Source of the DNA: Distichodus sexfasciatus
Taxonomy: Eukaryota > Chordata > Actinopteri > Characiformes > Distichodontidae
Length of the DNA stretch: 64,000 nucleotides
Assembly: GCA_032718565.1 (NCBI GenBank)
Contig: JAVGVS010000013.1
Coordinates: forward strand, 4,445,989-4,509,988
Reading direction: 5' to 3'
Shown here: one piece after another, positions 45,181 to 58,102 of the stretch
How positions within the stretch are numbered: the first letter of the stretch is position 1
How the letters are laid out: every line of letters begins with the position of its first letter
Notes under the pieces: generated by a model
The model's database searches: none
What the model was told of the DNA's origin: nothing
What the model saw: the letters and a program-made list of their open reading frames with translations, nothing else
Made by a program: the position numbers and the translations under genes

Positions 45181-45620
45181 GCTCTGGCCGCAGCCGGCTG
45201 TTTTCTTTTCTTTTTTTTTGTTTTAGCCGGGGTTACATGGCGGCTTGCACGAAGCATCTCAACACTTACAGGTCCGTCAGTGTCACGAAATAATTAAGCA
45301 TACATATTCATGCGGTGGTTGTATGCAAAATAGCATCTGTTTTGGAATAAGTTGCCATCTGTTTTTGGGACTTTAAGGGACAAACGTGATAAAACGCCGT
45401 GGCGATACACGCTTGTGATCTAAAGTCATTGTTTTTTGTTCGTCTCGTTTGGAGGCATTATTTTTATTGCAGTGATGAATGATTTCTAATCAGATGCTGA
45501 AAACCTCATCCAGCAAATGGAGAGCTTTGTGCATTCATCACCTGCAACGTAGCTCACTTTATTACACATCCCATTAATTCAGCAGAGGGCATATAATTTT
45601 ACACACGGGGAGATTTGTCT
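45181..45620. other. candidate conserved non-coding stretch
   Basis: Unique-looking with many developmental-factor cores: 'cgaaataattaagcatac', 'tattcatgcggtgg', 'atgcaaaatagcat' and 'cccattaattcagcagagg'. Of the downstream candidates this and 50820-51065 look strongest. Unverified. Confidence 0.3.
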
Positions 45621-46680
45621 TTTTATACAGTCAGTGACTAGATAATAAAATATGGTTTAAAAGCTGTTTAGCATATAAACTGTATATAAAATACACTCAC
45701 TTGAAACGCTGACTTAACGCTGGCTGTTAAAATACACAACAGGAAGTCCCAGGCCATAAAATCAAAGCCACTTCCTGCCACCTAACCGAGAAGGTCAACG
45801 TGGCTCTTAAAAGTCGGTGTAAGGAACACTGCTCAACACAACCGCCACACATTCCATCCATCCATCTCTCTATCCATCCGTCCAGCTCTCCCCCTGTTCT
45901 CCTGTCCCTGAGAAGATGAAAGTTTGTGTCCTCTCAGTTAAATTCCGAGCGTCTCCACACCTCACAGAGTGCTGGTGGCTTTTAGCGCCCTGAGGTGTAA
46001 AACACACCACATTATAGGTGGGAAAACATTCCCGGCATCCCTCAGGATGCAGGACAGCAGAGGGGGAAAAGACGCAAGGGCCAAACGATTACGCCTGGAC
46101 CTTGGATGGACGAGGGGAAAAAACGCTGGGCCTTTTGAAGCAGTGACTGCTTGTTGTCTGCTGCGTGTGGTTCCACATTCTGACCTCCACTAGAGGTGAG
46201 TATGAAAATGATCCTACAGACAACGATCAACAAGGATCAACTTCAGGGCATCAAGGTCATCATCACAAGATCTCGGTTGAGGGAAAGGTGAGTTGAAAAA
46301 TATGGCTATGGACAAATGTGAAGTTCCTCTGCTGAAATGATGAAACAAGATTTGGGAATGAAGAGGATTTTTTCTGATCAAGCTGCATGTGATTGGTCAA
46401 TTAGAAAGAATAGAAAGAATAAAAATATTCAATATTCATGGTCATTTTTATTGACCATGGCAGTCCGCAGGGTGTTTTATTTTGAAAAAGGTGGCAGAAA
46501 GCAACTCACTTGGTCAACAGGTTAAATATACGCACTTTATTGTGTTTAGTTACACGTCTCACTCACCACCACGGTCAGCATAAAAATTGTCCGAAATGAA
46601 ACTGGTCCGTGGTGCCAAAAAGGCTGGGAACCACTAGTAATAGTAATTCATTTTACACAATTTTACATTATTTTTGGTAA
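45621..46680. other. intergenic, no recognised element
   Basis: Contains CA-poor unique sequence and a small inverted repeat near 46430-46460 (attcatggtcat / attgaccatgg). No gene is recognised. Confidence 0.35.
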
Positions 46681-47190
46681 TGAATCAATTTAATCAACCA
46701 AAATCATATCGGTGATGGTCAAAATTGAACACTGATACCGATAATCTGCAAAACACTTAATATCAGCCTCCGATAATTGGCCCGGCCAAAAACAGGTTTT
46801 ATGTTAGTCTAGATGTGGTTTACTATTATTTACTAGGTCTGTAAGGATACATCAATTCAATGATCAACTTGCCCAGAGCACTGGTCGAAATGAAAACGCT
46901 GATCCCACATCAAACATATTGTAACGTCACTTTATATTGATCAGGTCTATTTTTCAAATACAAGAGAAGATCGTTTTTCATTTAAATGTCTGGTTGAGTT
47001 CAAAAATAAAAATGTCAAATGATATTTTATTTGCTTGTTACAATTTGATATGAATGTAACCGATTGTGTTAAATCAGTATATGACATTGTCTGATATCAA
47101 TCACTGGCTCCTAAATTGAATCAAATCAAAATTTTATCGACTTTATGATACATCGAATCACTCCATTGAACTGATATAATATTGTATTGC
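46681..47190. mobile_element. family C element copy 2 plus adjoining fragment
   Basis: 46690-46795 is a 'gataccgataatctgc ... ccgataattggcccggcc' piece like that at 22551. 46835-47190 is an uninterrupted family C copy starting 'ggtctgtaaggatacatc' and ending 'tattgcgatgaaactt'. It gives the empty-site version of 7937-8950. Confidence 0.55.
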
Positions 47191-47948
47191 GATGAAACTT
47201 CTGATCTGCACCATGTTTACATCTAGTACGTATGGGAGTCGATGGAAGTACCTCACAAAGATAGCAAGATGTGGCCCTGTGTGTGTGTGTGTGTAGCTGG
47301 TCCAGCTGAGGGAGGTCACGAATGGCAGCTCTCTGAGCAGCAGACCTGTAGGATGTGGCCGTCCTCATCACCTCCCTTCTGCCTTCCGCTGCTCCCCTCC
47401 AGAGCCTCATTAAAACCCCTCCGCTCAGATTCTAACATGGGACTCAGTCTGACCCCCACAAAACCCCTACCACCCCTCAACACACACACACACACTCTCC
47501 CACACACAACCAGCAGCCTCACCAGCTGCACACGCCAACCCTCCAGATTTTGTAGTGATGTTATTCGGAATTACAGAAATTCAAACCTTATAGCTACACT
47601 TACGACAGTCGTGTTCGTAAATGCCACAGGCTCTCAAGTGTTACGCTAATGCAAGAGCAGACAGAAAGAAAGTTGAAAGAGCCCTAGATGTTTGCCGCTA
47701 ATGCTTCAGTCATGCTGGTGTGCCAAGAGAACCTTCCCATGTACAAGCGCTCTTAACCCTCCGAAGACAAACATCCCCAGAAATCCAGAGCGTTCACTTA
47801 CAAACCCCAACCCAAAACACAGGGGCCACCCCGCTTTCATCTCCGTGGCACCAAGGGTCAACAATGTAATGGTGGTTTGAACATAAATAATATATCTTAC
47901 ATCTTCAGAACGCCTGTGGGTTTGAAGATCCCACTCTGTTGTGGAGAC

Positions 47949-47953
<5 letters not shown>

Positions 47954-48001
<48 letters not shown>
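47954..48001. repeat. (GA)24 microsatellite
   Basis: An uninterrupted run of 24 GA units, the longest perfect dinucleotide tract in the window. 47191-47953 to its left holds only short CA tracts (47279-47293, 47480-47494) and unrecognised DNA. Confidence 0.95.
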
Positions 48002-48005
<4 letters not shown>

Positions 48006-48959
48006 GGGTAGTAAGACCTTTTCCCCTTCAGAATTTCAAAACAAAGCCATAAAGAGCCTTTAGAACAAAGCCACTTGCTGTCTCTCTTCTGTGCCCACAG
48101 AACACTTTTGTGTTTGATTTGTTCTATCTAGAGAAAAAAGTAAATATTGTTCATCTTTAAAGCCAAAGACAAACATTAACAAGAATATGACCGACTTAAA
48201 CCCAATGAAAGACAATGCAGGAGCACTGAGCACCAAACGTTCTCAGAGAGTAAGAGACATGACTGTTATTAAACAAACTTTCTCTGCCTTATCATTTTCT
48301 CCCTAAATCACTGTACTTCTGTGGTTGAGAAATACGAAGTACTGTTTAATAACTCTTTTCACCATGTGGAAAACCACAATGTCATTTGACACAGCTAATA
48401 AGAGGACCAGGGAAACTGCGTGGGACAGAGACCTGGCTTCTGGCCACAGTCACCCCGGGAGAGATTCCTTAATATCATCATAAAACACCATGAGATTATG
48501 GAAAGATGTGATGAGGAAATTTTAAGGAGGGGACTAAAATAGTCCTGCGTTGTACTACAAATGTGTTCTTACCAGACTTATTTAAAGCAAGTATCATAAA
48601 CGTGGACAACGTTGGACAAAAAATATCGAATTAGCAAGTTGCAACTGACTAATATTAATGTAAGACTAAAGTCATAAAAGAGAAATGAAATAAGAAATGG
48701 TCGTGCCATTGTGCCATCTCAACCTGCTGTCCACTCACATTCATCAGCATGAATCCCACTCAAGGTGTTGGGCCTTCATACACACTATATATTCACTACT
48801 GAATTACAAACCATTTTAACTTAATAAATGCAAACTTTTAGCTTCTGTGACTGAAACAAAATTAATTAGTAAAAAAATATTCCTGACAAAACGCTAAAAT
48901 GCTACAGTTCAGTCAAATCTCCCCCTTTATTACAGACTAAACTCATATTTGGGCTGATA
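48002..48959. other. intergenic, no recognised element
   Basis: AT-rich, unique-looking, no exon or transposon boundary recognised. Confidence 0.35.
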
Positions 48960-48966
48960 ACTAACC

Positions 48967-49653
48967 TAGGGCGCATTGATTTGCGCGATGCGGAAAACGC
49001 GGACGGAATCGCGGAATTCAACAAATAAAATGGAATCTGTTGTAAAACGCGGAATGTCGTATAATTCGCTGATATCGGTGTGTGGGCAAAGCAAAGGTTT
49101 CTAATCAGTTTTGGCCGCTGCAGCCCCCTGTACGTGTTACCTGTTGAGGTGGGACCCAGCTTTCCACACACACAAAAACAGAGACACAGAGGAAAAAAGT
49201 CAACGGTCAGCTATGAACCACTCGCTGAAACACCGCAGTCCTCAAAAGAAATGACGGAATTCGAGTGTTAGTGCTACGTTTACAGCAGAACAATGCCCAA
49301 ATGACTTTTATGAATCGGGAGAACAACTCTTTTCTAAGTTTTGACAGACTGCACCCGCAAGAACACGTAATGATCACTTAAAGTTAAAAAAACAAACTCA
49401 CATCAGAAACGTTTCGTTTTACACGAAAAAATTAAAGTTTTTTTGTTGTTTACAGGTAAATGTTTTACCAAAGCAGAAAACGTTCCGCTGAACCTCAGCA
49501 CTTTGTTGAAGTTGAATAACAGTGATTTTTTTTTTCTATTGCATTGGGGTTTTTTCTCATCCACTCCATAATTAGACACGTTTAGGTGAATAAATGTGAT
49601 TATAACGTAAAACACGGATTTCAGAAGAATAAAAACGGAATTCATAGTGCCCT
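48967..49653. mobile_element. hAT-like non-autonomous element with direct repeats
   Basis: Starts tagggcgcatt and ends atagtgccct, imperfect inverted ends, with 'acgcggaa' or 'aacggaatt' motifs inside each. Identical 7-bp actaacc sequences flank it (48960-48966 and 49654-49660), compatible with a hAT-type duplication. No transposase is present. Confidence 0.6.
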
Positions 49654-49712
49654 ACTAACCACAAAAACGAGCATTCTACTCACAATTGATGAGACTGATG
49701 AGATATTCGGCA

Positions 49713-49995
49713 TTTATTCCGGTACGTCCGTCTGTCGCTGTATTGTGACGCGCACCGAATGGAGCGCGGGCGATTGTGGGAATTATAGTTCTCTCCCAGA
49801 AACGCACAAAGCAGCCCATTTTATAGGCCAAAATGGGGCCAGAATGGTTCAAAATGACCTAAAACGTGTAGTTTTTAAAGTAGTTTTGACCTTATTTGGA
49901 CTCTTTTTGGCCTATAAAATGAGCTGCTTTTGACGTTTCTTGGAGAGCACTACATTTCCCACAAGCTACTCGGCGCTACGTCACACAACTGGTAT
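49713..49995. mobile_element. family F foldback element
   Basis: Two long inverted arms of roughly 90-110 bp. The left arm carries 'gacgcgcaccgaat', 'attgtgggaattatagttct' and 'cccattttataggccaaaa'. The right arm gives their complements 'ttttggcctataaaatgagc', 'tttcttggagag' and 'catttcccacaagc'. One arm is also found at about 6983-7085. Confidence 0.7.
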
Positions 49996-50604
49996 AAACG
50001 CTCCAAAATATCAATAAATTGCTGTATTGTGAGTGGAACGCTGGTTGTTGTTATTGTTCAGCTAAAATATTAGTTTAGTCGGTAATAAAGGGGAGATTTG
50101 AGTGAACTGGAGCGTTTTAGTGAGAGCCGCGCTCAAACACACTGCGCGTCTTTACACAACTGATCCGCGGCCCTGCATAATCACCATTTAATAAGTTAGA
50201 TGTGCATCCACCTCACGCTCACGTTTTAATTCTCACGGATCTGCTCTTATCCCAAATATGCCTTTGCATTCCGTCACAGCTACAGTCCAATGGGCGGAAA
50301 TTCGTCGTAGCAGCGGAGAACCTTAATCCCCGAGAATGCATGACCAAGCTTTACCAAAAAAAATTATGTCGGGTGTACGGAGCTATCACGCTTCACCTGG
50401 GTGTACCGACCGAACAGGGTGTTCCAAACGGTTCGGTACAATACCGACAACCCTTGCATCCCTAGTCGCAACCATAAGAATCAACAAATTCTTATTGGAT
50501 TTTTTAAAATATTAAATCTAAAGAGAAGTTTTCTCTTTCCTGCTGCAATTTATTAACAAAACCAGATTCCAGCGCCATTATCTTCTCAATACATCACCAC
50601 GGCA

Positions 50605-50676
50605 TGCAGCAGAAGGCCTGTGCTACACAAAGATGCGACTTGCAGCAGAAGGCCTGTGCTACACAAAGATGCGACT
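50605..50676. repeat. exact 36-bp tandem duplication
   Basis: The unit starting tgcagcagaaggcctgtgct and ending agatgcgact occurs at 50605-50640 and again at 50641-50676 without a mismatch. 50000-50604 before it holds only a possible transposon end near 50425-50465 (ggttcggtacaataccgaca). Confidence 0.9.
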
Positions 50677-50819
50677 TGTGATGCAACAGTGAAAATCCAG
50701 CTTCCGAAGGCCAAACCAAAGAGATGCTCTGGCTCGGTCTGATTACAGCCCCGGTAATAGCCTCATATCAGGCCCGTCCGACAACATCTAATCTGGGCGA
50801 GTGAAAAATAGAGCGGGGT

Positions 50820-51065
50820 GGAGATCGGTGCAGCCCGGCCCCCTTGGCCAAGCGGCATTAAGACTCATTTATGCAAAGCGACTCTCGCGGCCTGTCATCG
50901 GCTAATCACGGGCAAGGATGATAGATGATGTTTATTTTACGATGATGGAACGCAACCCCCTGGCCGATGATAATTGTAATAAAAAGGACAGATCAAGCTG
51001 GCGGAGTTATTAAATTATCAGACTGTAATTTGCATTAATGTTGGCGGCCGCGGCCCCTGACAGCC
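50820..51065. other. candidate conserved enhancer-like stretch
   Basis: Unique sequence dense in factor-type motifs: a perfect octamer ATTTGCAT (within gtaatttgcattaatg, near 51028), ATGCAAA on the same strand near 50872, 'ggctaatcacggg', 'gatgataattgtaat' and 'gttattaaattatcag'. It lies 20 kb 3' of gli2. Regulatory function is inferred from composition only. Confidence 0.35.
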
Positions 51066-52340
51066 CGTACGGCTGCTACAGAGAGAGGGACGGTTCCACC
51101 TTCAGATGCCCCCTTCCCCCCCAGAACGCAGCACGGCCTCGTCCTTGACCTCGAGAATGTTCTTCTTCTCCATCTCTTCTCCTTCTCACACATTCTTTCT
51201 ATCCTCTGGTGTGTCTGGAATGAACAGAATCGGCGAACGACATATACCAGGGTTTAATGTGTGTTGCACATGGCAGCGTAAAATATTGTAGAGCACTGAA
51301 CCAAATTGATCTGCCCAACAGTCACTCCTGGCATTAACTATGCCAACATGGCACCTCCAACACCATCATAGCCCTGATTATGATTTTTACAATGACACAA
51401 TAGCAGGAGCTAAATTTCCAGCAAATATCAAATAAAAAGAAAGCAAAAAGATAGCATTTTCTGTCATTTATGATAGCATTTTGTTATCTCACATGAATGA
51501 ACTCGGTAACATTTTGATACATGTTGGACTTTGTGTCTTGAACCTTGTGGAATACAGAAAAGCGGATTTTATTCGATTTATTTTCACAGAACATTAGGTC
51601 TCGTTCACCAAAATTTTCTTCCATTTTTCCTCAAGTTTGGTCTTACACAATGTAAGATATTTAAATACTATAATATTCTACTACGGTAGAATCGAAGAAA
51701 ACCCTAAAAGCTATTGTTTGGCACGAACAGGCATGCAACACAATTTGCATAAGAATATTCTTCATGTCAATTCTGTCCTTACCTAAGAACTAATATCGAA
51801 TAAGATTACACCAGTGAATTTCAAAATCTGTATGACAGTTGAATAAAGAGGTTTTAAGAACAAATTTCTTTTTGGTGAATGAGACCCATTTATTTCCACC
51901 TAAAACAAACAATATGTTAAGATGTGCTGATCTAAGACCTGCTTTATTCATATTTTGATATGCATTGCCAACATGCGAGTTCCAAATCCTTACTACAAAC
52001 ATAATGTTGGACTAAGAAACTCGGACGACACAAATAATTCAAGAGCATCAGAGCTACAATGGACGTGCAGATCCTGCAGAGGCTACAGATCTCGTCCCGT
52101 CTGACTTGCTGTGGGAAACCCTGCCGGCTCACTTCGTGTCTCTCTGCCGCGCTGTTCCTCTCCGCAGCCAGGCCTCGGCAGCCCAGGAGAGGCTCCGTGT
52201 TCATTAGCCAGCCAAGGACTTGGAAACATTTGCCTCAGTTGTCCTTTTCTAAGCGAGCGTTTGAAGGGCTCTCGCCGGGGAGGGAAAACCCTGGTGCCCA
52301 AGCCAGCTGGACGGGAACAGAGGAGTAAAAGAGGAGGGTT
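51066..52340. other. intergenic, no recognised gene
   Basis: AT-rich to 52050; 52055-52320 is GC-richer and unique-looking, with open frames on both strands but no homology I recognise. Confidence 0.35.
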
Positions 52341-52560
52341 GGGGGTAGATAGAGAAAAAGAGAGAGATAGAGAGGAAGAGAGGAGGCTAATGGGCCTGCT
52401 CCTCTTTTAAGTGTGATCTACCAAAGGAATACATGGATGTGCACAATCCCTGACGTTTGGAATCGTGCTGAACAGCCTTTTTTCTTCTCCCTCTTTTTTG
52501 CTTTGATAATCTTTCAGTTTCTCTCACTCTCTTTCTCTCTCTCTCTCTCTCTCCCCCTTT
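52341..52560. repeat. GA-rich then CT-rich low-complexity tracts
   Basis: GA/GGA repeats at 52350-52388 and CT repeats at 52521-52553. Confidence 0.7.
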
Positions 52561-54459
52561 ACTGGAAACTGTGAATATGCGTGCAAATGGTGCACACCTT
52601 TATCTATGTTTACCACAAAGCACAACAAACATGCAAGTGAAAAAGGAGTACAAAATGTAAATTTCATTCATTTTCAGTCAACTTGAAGTTTTATTTTTTA
52701 TCAGTATCTTTATTTACTTTCATCTAATTTAGTATGTAAACCCTTTCATTTGCTGTTATCTATTTTGATATGGATAAAAGGTGCAAACTTGTAACATTGT
52801 TATTTTTCCATCTCTATGCTGTACAGAGAGACGATGATTTCCACCTAAACATGAAAGGGATTTGGTCCCTCGGCGATGATTTACAAGCTCCAAGCATTTA
52901 TGGATAGCAAAACAAACAATAATAAACAACAAAAAAATTACACGTAATTACCAAAGGTGGCAATTTCATCCAGATGTGTGAGTGGGCTTTGGGCTTGAGG
53001 CCCAGCCTGCATTAAATACAAGCGTCTGATTAAGAGAAAGCGCTCACAGCCAGTCAGAGCCCGTCCCTAATGACCCTGAGGTCAGAGGTCGCAGGAGTAA
53101 AAGCAGATCAGAGGGGCCGCTGGCCGCGAAGCTGAGACACCGCCATAAATCCAGCGCCACAGAGGAAGCCATCTTTTACACTGCTGTTTAATAATAACAC
53201 ATTCTCCAGTCGCATTGTTCCCAGACACAAGCCTGTAGGAAGAGTGTGAACACGCAACACGCACACACACGCAAATCTTACTTTCTTTGTTCAAACCTGT
53301 TTTATTTGACTTAGAAATGTAGTAATTCTAATCTCAGTTCTCATTTTAAACATGTTGCCAGTATTTTAAAGTTTATGTTGGGTGGTTTGAAAATCATTTT
53401 GTATACATATACATACATACATACATACATACATACATTGTATACATGTAGCAGTTGGAATTTGGCATTTTTAAGCCAACGCTGTTTTATTTAACCAGAA
53501 AAATGACATATATATATAATAACGATTTAAATCAAAAGTATATTACAAGCTTGTTGGCAAGAATTTGAAAGTTTGTGTTGAAAGATTTGACATACATGCT
53601 GTGTATTATTGATGTCATGTTGACTGACAAAATGATCATTTTACTGTGTGACAGCGCCGTGCAGCTCAGACGCAACAGGCTTGATGTGCGCGGGTTCGTG
53701 TCCTCAGTCATAAAATAACCAGCGCTTATGCGCCCTCTAGTGGACACGGTGCTCACCGCTTATTGAAAAGCTGTCACATCTTCATTCCGTCCGTGCGAAT
53801 CAATAAAAACATTTTATTTGAGATTTTATAGGACACACAAATCGAATAAAAGCCCATCTATCAAGTTGATATTGAATGAAATAAATTTGTTGGATTAAAA
53901 AAAACATTTTACATTGTTTTGTCCGTGTTTATATGTATTTAATGAACCCGAAAGGCATTTTATATGGTATGTTTATAAAGTTATATTGTCTTATTAAGTT
54001 AGCTGCCACAGTTTAAGTATTGTTAAAAACGCAAATAAATATATTAGGCTAAATAGAAGAAAAACTGAGAGAAGTCTAAACGTTAAATGATTCAAGACAT
54101 AAATTAACTGAAATGTCTGTAGGTTCTCAGTCATCCAGGACATTTGTCAACTAGACCTGCCATTTGGATGAGAGGTGAAACGTCTTCATTATCGTATAAA
54201 TGACAAATATGTTAAAGTGGTTGAAAAACAAATGTTTATTGTAATTGCAAACAAAGGCAAACATGACTACATGTATTTATGCACGTCAAAGATTTCTACA
54301 TTTAACATGCAGAAAACAGATATTTGCTTCCAGTTTTGTTTTTCCCCATCATGGTGCTATGAATGAATGCATTTGTACTTTGTCCTTAAATTCATTTTTA
54401 AGTGTCAGAAGTGCATATACATTGTGACTTTAGTTGTCCTAAAAGTGCTCAAAGTCAGT
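52561..54459. other. intergenic, mostly AT-rich
   Basis: Holds an (ATAC)n microsatellite at about 53405-53440 and a small (TA)n at 53509-53519. The rest is unrecognised. Confidence 0.45.
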
Positions 54460-55395
54460 GCTGGAGGGATTTAGTGTGAACCGGAGCTCGGTTTGACCGT
54501 TTCTGACATGGCACGCTGCATTGTGACTGTATCTGAGCTCATATTCAACCCAATTACATCTTCATAATCAAAATGGATGACAGGACGAGCTCCCCCCCAA
54601 ACAATCTCCCCGTTCACTGTCAGCCTGACAGGCCTCACATACACGGGCCGGGGGGAGGCCCATACATATTAATCAGGACCGATTGGACACGTTAAACGCG
54701 GGCCAAGGCCGGTAAAAAAAGGCACGGCGGTTCTCTCGGACCTCCGGCTCTGCATCTCATCACCTCCCGCGGCGGGATGCGGGTCGCGCCGCTGCCTCTT
54801 TCCCCACTTCTCTTCTCTTCTCGGCTCGGCGTTCTGACCTCCTACGCAGCCCGCGTCCGTCTGCCGAGCTCCAGCCTTTTTTCCCCGGCACACACCGGGG
54901 CCCTGTGGGCCTCCCCCGAGCCCGAGACCCGCTCCCTGCCATCTGCCATGATTTATAGAAAACGGCCGATGATTTATGGTCCAGTCACCGCACAATGAAG
55001 TCGCTCTCTTTCACCGGCTCGACCTCCCCGACCCAGCCGCCACTCCCGGGCCAGGTTTGGGGAAATAACGCGCTAATCATACGCTAAAAAGATGCTTAAA
55101 CAGAAAGGTCTGCCGAAGGGAATTGAGGGGGCTTTAATAAAATTAATTTTCGTAGGCGCGGTGAATATTGATGAGGACGCAGTTAGAGGAACCACCAAGC
55201 GGCTTTCACTTTGAAGCGGAATGGCGGGATTTTTCTGTTGTATTTACCGGGAGCATAAGCGGGAAGATGGCGTTCTGGCGACATTTTGCCGAGTCACCTG
55301 GGGTCTGTGCGATTGCGCCAGATAAACGTTTGAATTAACCGCGCATGATGATGACGTCAAGCCAAACGTTGACTAATAATTGTAATTAAAAATGC
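54460..55395. other. candidate conserved non-coding block
   Basis: A 900-bp unique-looking stretch with alternating GC-rich and AT-rich parts: 'cccaattacatcttcataatc', 'tacatattaatcagg', 'ccatgatttatagaaaacgg', 'gctttaataaaattaatttt' and 'tgactaataattgtaattaa'. No coding homology. Possibly several regulatory elements; unverified. Confidence 0.3.
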
Positions 55396-57866
55396 CTTTC
55401 TATAAGAACTTGGTACAAAAGCGTATTAAGGTCATTGTTGCTCCATTTATTTTGAATCTACAAAGCCTCTAATACGCCGTCGTAACTTGGAGTTACTGTA
55501 TGAGTCCAAACATTTTGAATTCAACTCCATTTCTAGTTCCATTAAAATGCACGGCTTTTGGCTGACGTTCACATTCAAAGCAAGTAGTACTTTATAGTAA
55601 ACCATGGGAACCTGTTCTTTACACATGTAACGTTGAAACAACCGATCTGAGACCATCTTGAGAAGGTGGGTCTTGAACCGATTCCAGTCCAGTTCTGGAG
55701 TGGTTCGTTTGACGTAAGACGAGCGACGAAGAAAATCGGTTTATTGGTTCTTACGGTTTGTATTGTCGAGGACACTGCTGTTGTTGAAAGAAGTTAAAAC
55801 GATCCACACTTCATTCATTCATCAATCCATTGCTCAGTCAAATCCTACATCACATCAGTTTATCTGGATCACACGCTTCTCCGTCAAGTTAATCTAAGAA
55901 TGAATTTATTGACGGAACTTTAAGTGATGCTAAGTAACTATGTCGAAATCAAAGATTTGGAGTCATCTCATACAACCGAGGAATCAATTCTTTTTAAATA
56001 GACTCAGTCCTAGCAAAATGTTCCCAGATCTTAACAAAATTACTTATGATCTTGTGTCAATGTGGAGAAAAACAGTTAGCAGTCCTAGATAAGCTAGCTA
56101 TCTTGTTATAGCATTGACAATACGTCTTATAAGGTTATTTTTTTATGTTAAAATCATTTCTAGCTAGCCATCTAGTTATGACATGAATTAGTGTGGCTTA
56201 TACAGGATAGTAACTGTTCACCACTGCCGCTGCTAAAACCTTTAAAGCTCCCTTGCTGAACTCCCACCAGGCCCTGCTCAACTGTGTGCTTTTCATTATT
56301 TCCTTTCGTTAAACAAATGCTGCCATGTCTAGTATAAAAGTGCCAACAGACACGGCCACCGGAGAGAGAAATGCGGCCCATAATGAGAGTGACTGCAACA
56401 TAGGATGGTCCAGACACCTGCACTGGGCTCATATTAATACACAGAACATTAACACATCGCTTTGGTCTTCAAATGAAACCAATAAATACAGGCACTCTGG
56501 GACGGATACTTACAGATTTAGGCCAAGACAGTTTATAAAGCTCCTAGGTTCTGATGAAAGCACCGGCTGTGGTCTAATGATATGATATTAAGCATTCTGA
56601 AGTGAAAAGATCACACTGTATAATAAAACTATCACAAAGACAAACGGGTGAGAAGCCATTAAATACATATTTTTACTTAAAGGCATCAATAAGGATTGGA
56701 CTTTCCACTTCTGAGGGGAAAAAAGAGAACGGGAACAGTAGCTTATGTACCATGTCAAGGGAATACACCAAACTTCCTCAAAGACAGAAACAATAGGTCA
56801 TTTTTAGAAAGAGCACCACTGAGAACTGCACTGTGATAATATTGGTATGCCAGCAGCCGCTGTGAGCAGGTAATTTCAGCTATTCAGCATTAAGAATTGA
56901 ATGATTGATGACATAGTAGGAATTCTACAGTAAATCAATTTCTTGATGTAAATGTATCTGTCAGTGGAGACAGGCTGAGGAAAACACTCAGCGCTTGCTC
57001 TCATACAGCCCTGAGTAATGCAATCATCCCCCGGCAGAGCCGCCATACAGCCATTTTCAGCTTCACTGCCCATGATTTTCCCTTTTTTTTTAACCCGTTG
57101 ACAGACTATAAAGAAGATGACACGCTTGCTCTCTATTGTAGGAATCAATGATGACTTGTCAGCACACGTATAAATACAGTCATTTACCTAATTACCACAC
57201 AGTTATACTCTGTCATTCAATTACCAAACTGTAGGCTCTTATTTATTCTAAAAATACTGAAGCAAAATACTAATTTTTGTTGGGGACTCCTTAGATCTCA
57301 TGCCTTGGTGCTGGTGTGGTGGCTCTGTGTTCAAGGGTCAGCTGTTTCAATGACCAAAGGATTGTAAACATCACTGTTTTGTCACTATTGGGCCCTTGAA
57401 TAACCCCATGCAAGGATACAGACCCTGAGATTGGACGCCAAATTACTTTATTGTGCTGGCTTCTAGGGATATGTGGGGAAAAATAATTTATAATGTCAGA
57501 GTAAAATTTACAATAAAATATCTAGACATTACCTTTGAAGAAACTGCCTTTGCATTGTGTGAACGCTTTCTAACGTTTGTAATCCAGGAAAAGTGCAATC
57601 ACCACTTCATGCTCAGGTCCATTACTCCCCCTGCTGTCACTACTGGGAAATGGCTTTTTTGTTCAACCGTGTGCAAGCATTATTGTGCATTTACCAAATA
57701 TAGTTACTGTGAAGCAATTTAAAATCAATTGGATGGACAACTACAAGGTAAACACATCTGTGATATGATATTAAACCCAGCTCAGATTAAAGGAACTATT
57801 CATGGATTTAACAGACACAAGTATTAAACCATGTCCATCCGTGTTATCATTTATGCAACATTACAG
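55396..57866. other. intergenic, no recognised gene
   Basis: AT-rich unique-looking DNA, nearly free of the microsatellites and MITEs so common elsewhere. Several short open frames lack homology. Confidence 0.35.
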
Positions 57867-58102
57867 CACCCAGAAGACCTGCTGGGGTGAAGGTCATGGC
57901 TAAAAAGCAGAAGAAGTCCTATAGTGGAAATACAGCTCTTTTGAGTGAGCCTTCAAAGCCCCGCCTGAAACTTGAAAGGGAATTTCAACAGAATTTGCCC
58001 TTCAGTCGGCTGGAGGCTGCTGCAGTTACGAGCCCTACGTCCTTCAGGAAACTCAGAGGAGAAAATGATCAGCGTAAAGCATATTGCACAGATCTATTAT
58101 GA
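57867..58102 (+). CDS. unrecognised possible terminal exon
   Basis: An acceptor-like ttacag precedes an open frame of about 78 codons ending at 58100-58102. It contains MAKKQKKSYSGN, PSKPRLKLEREFQQNLPFSR and SFRKLRGENDQRKAYCTDLL. Lys/Arg-rich composition and codon choice look protein-like, and an AATAAA signal follows at 58248-58253. I do not recognise the family and see no partner exons upstream, so it could be a chance frame, a retrocopy or a last exon of an unknown gene. Confidence 0.25.

Noticed and set aside
53376..53389. Possible GLI binding site (tgggtggtt)
   Set aside because: Deviates from GACCACCCA and single short matches are expected by chance in 64 kb.
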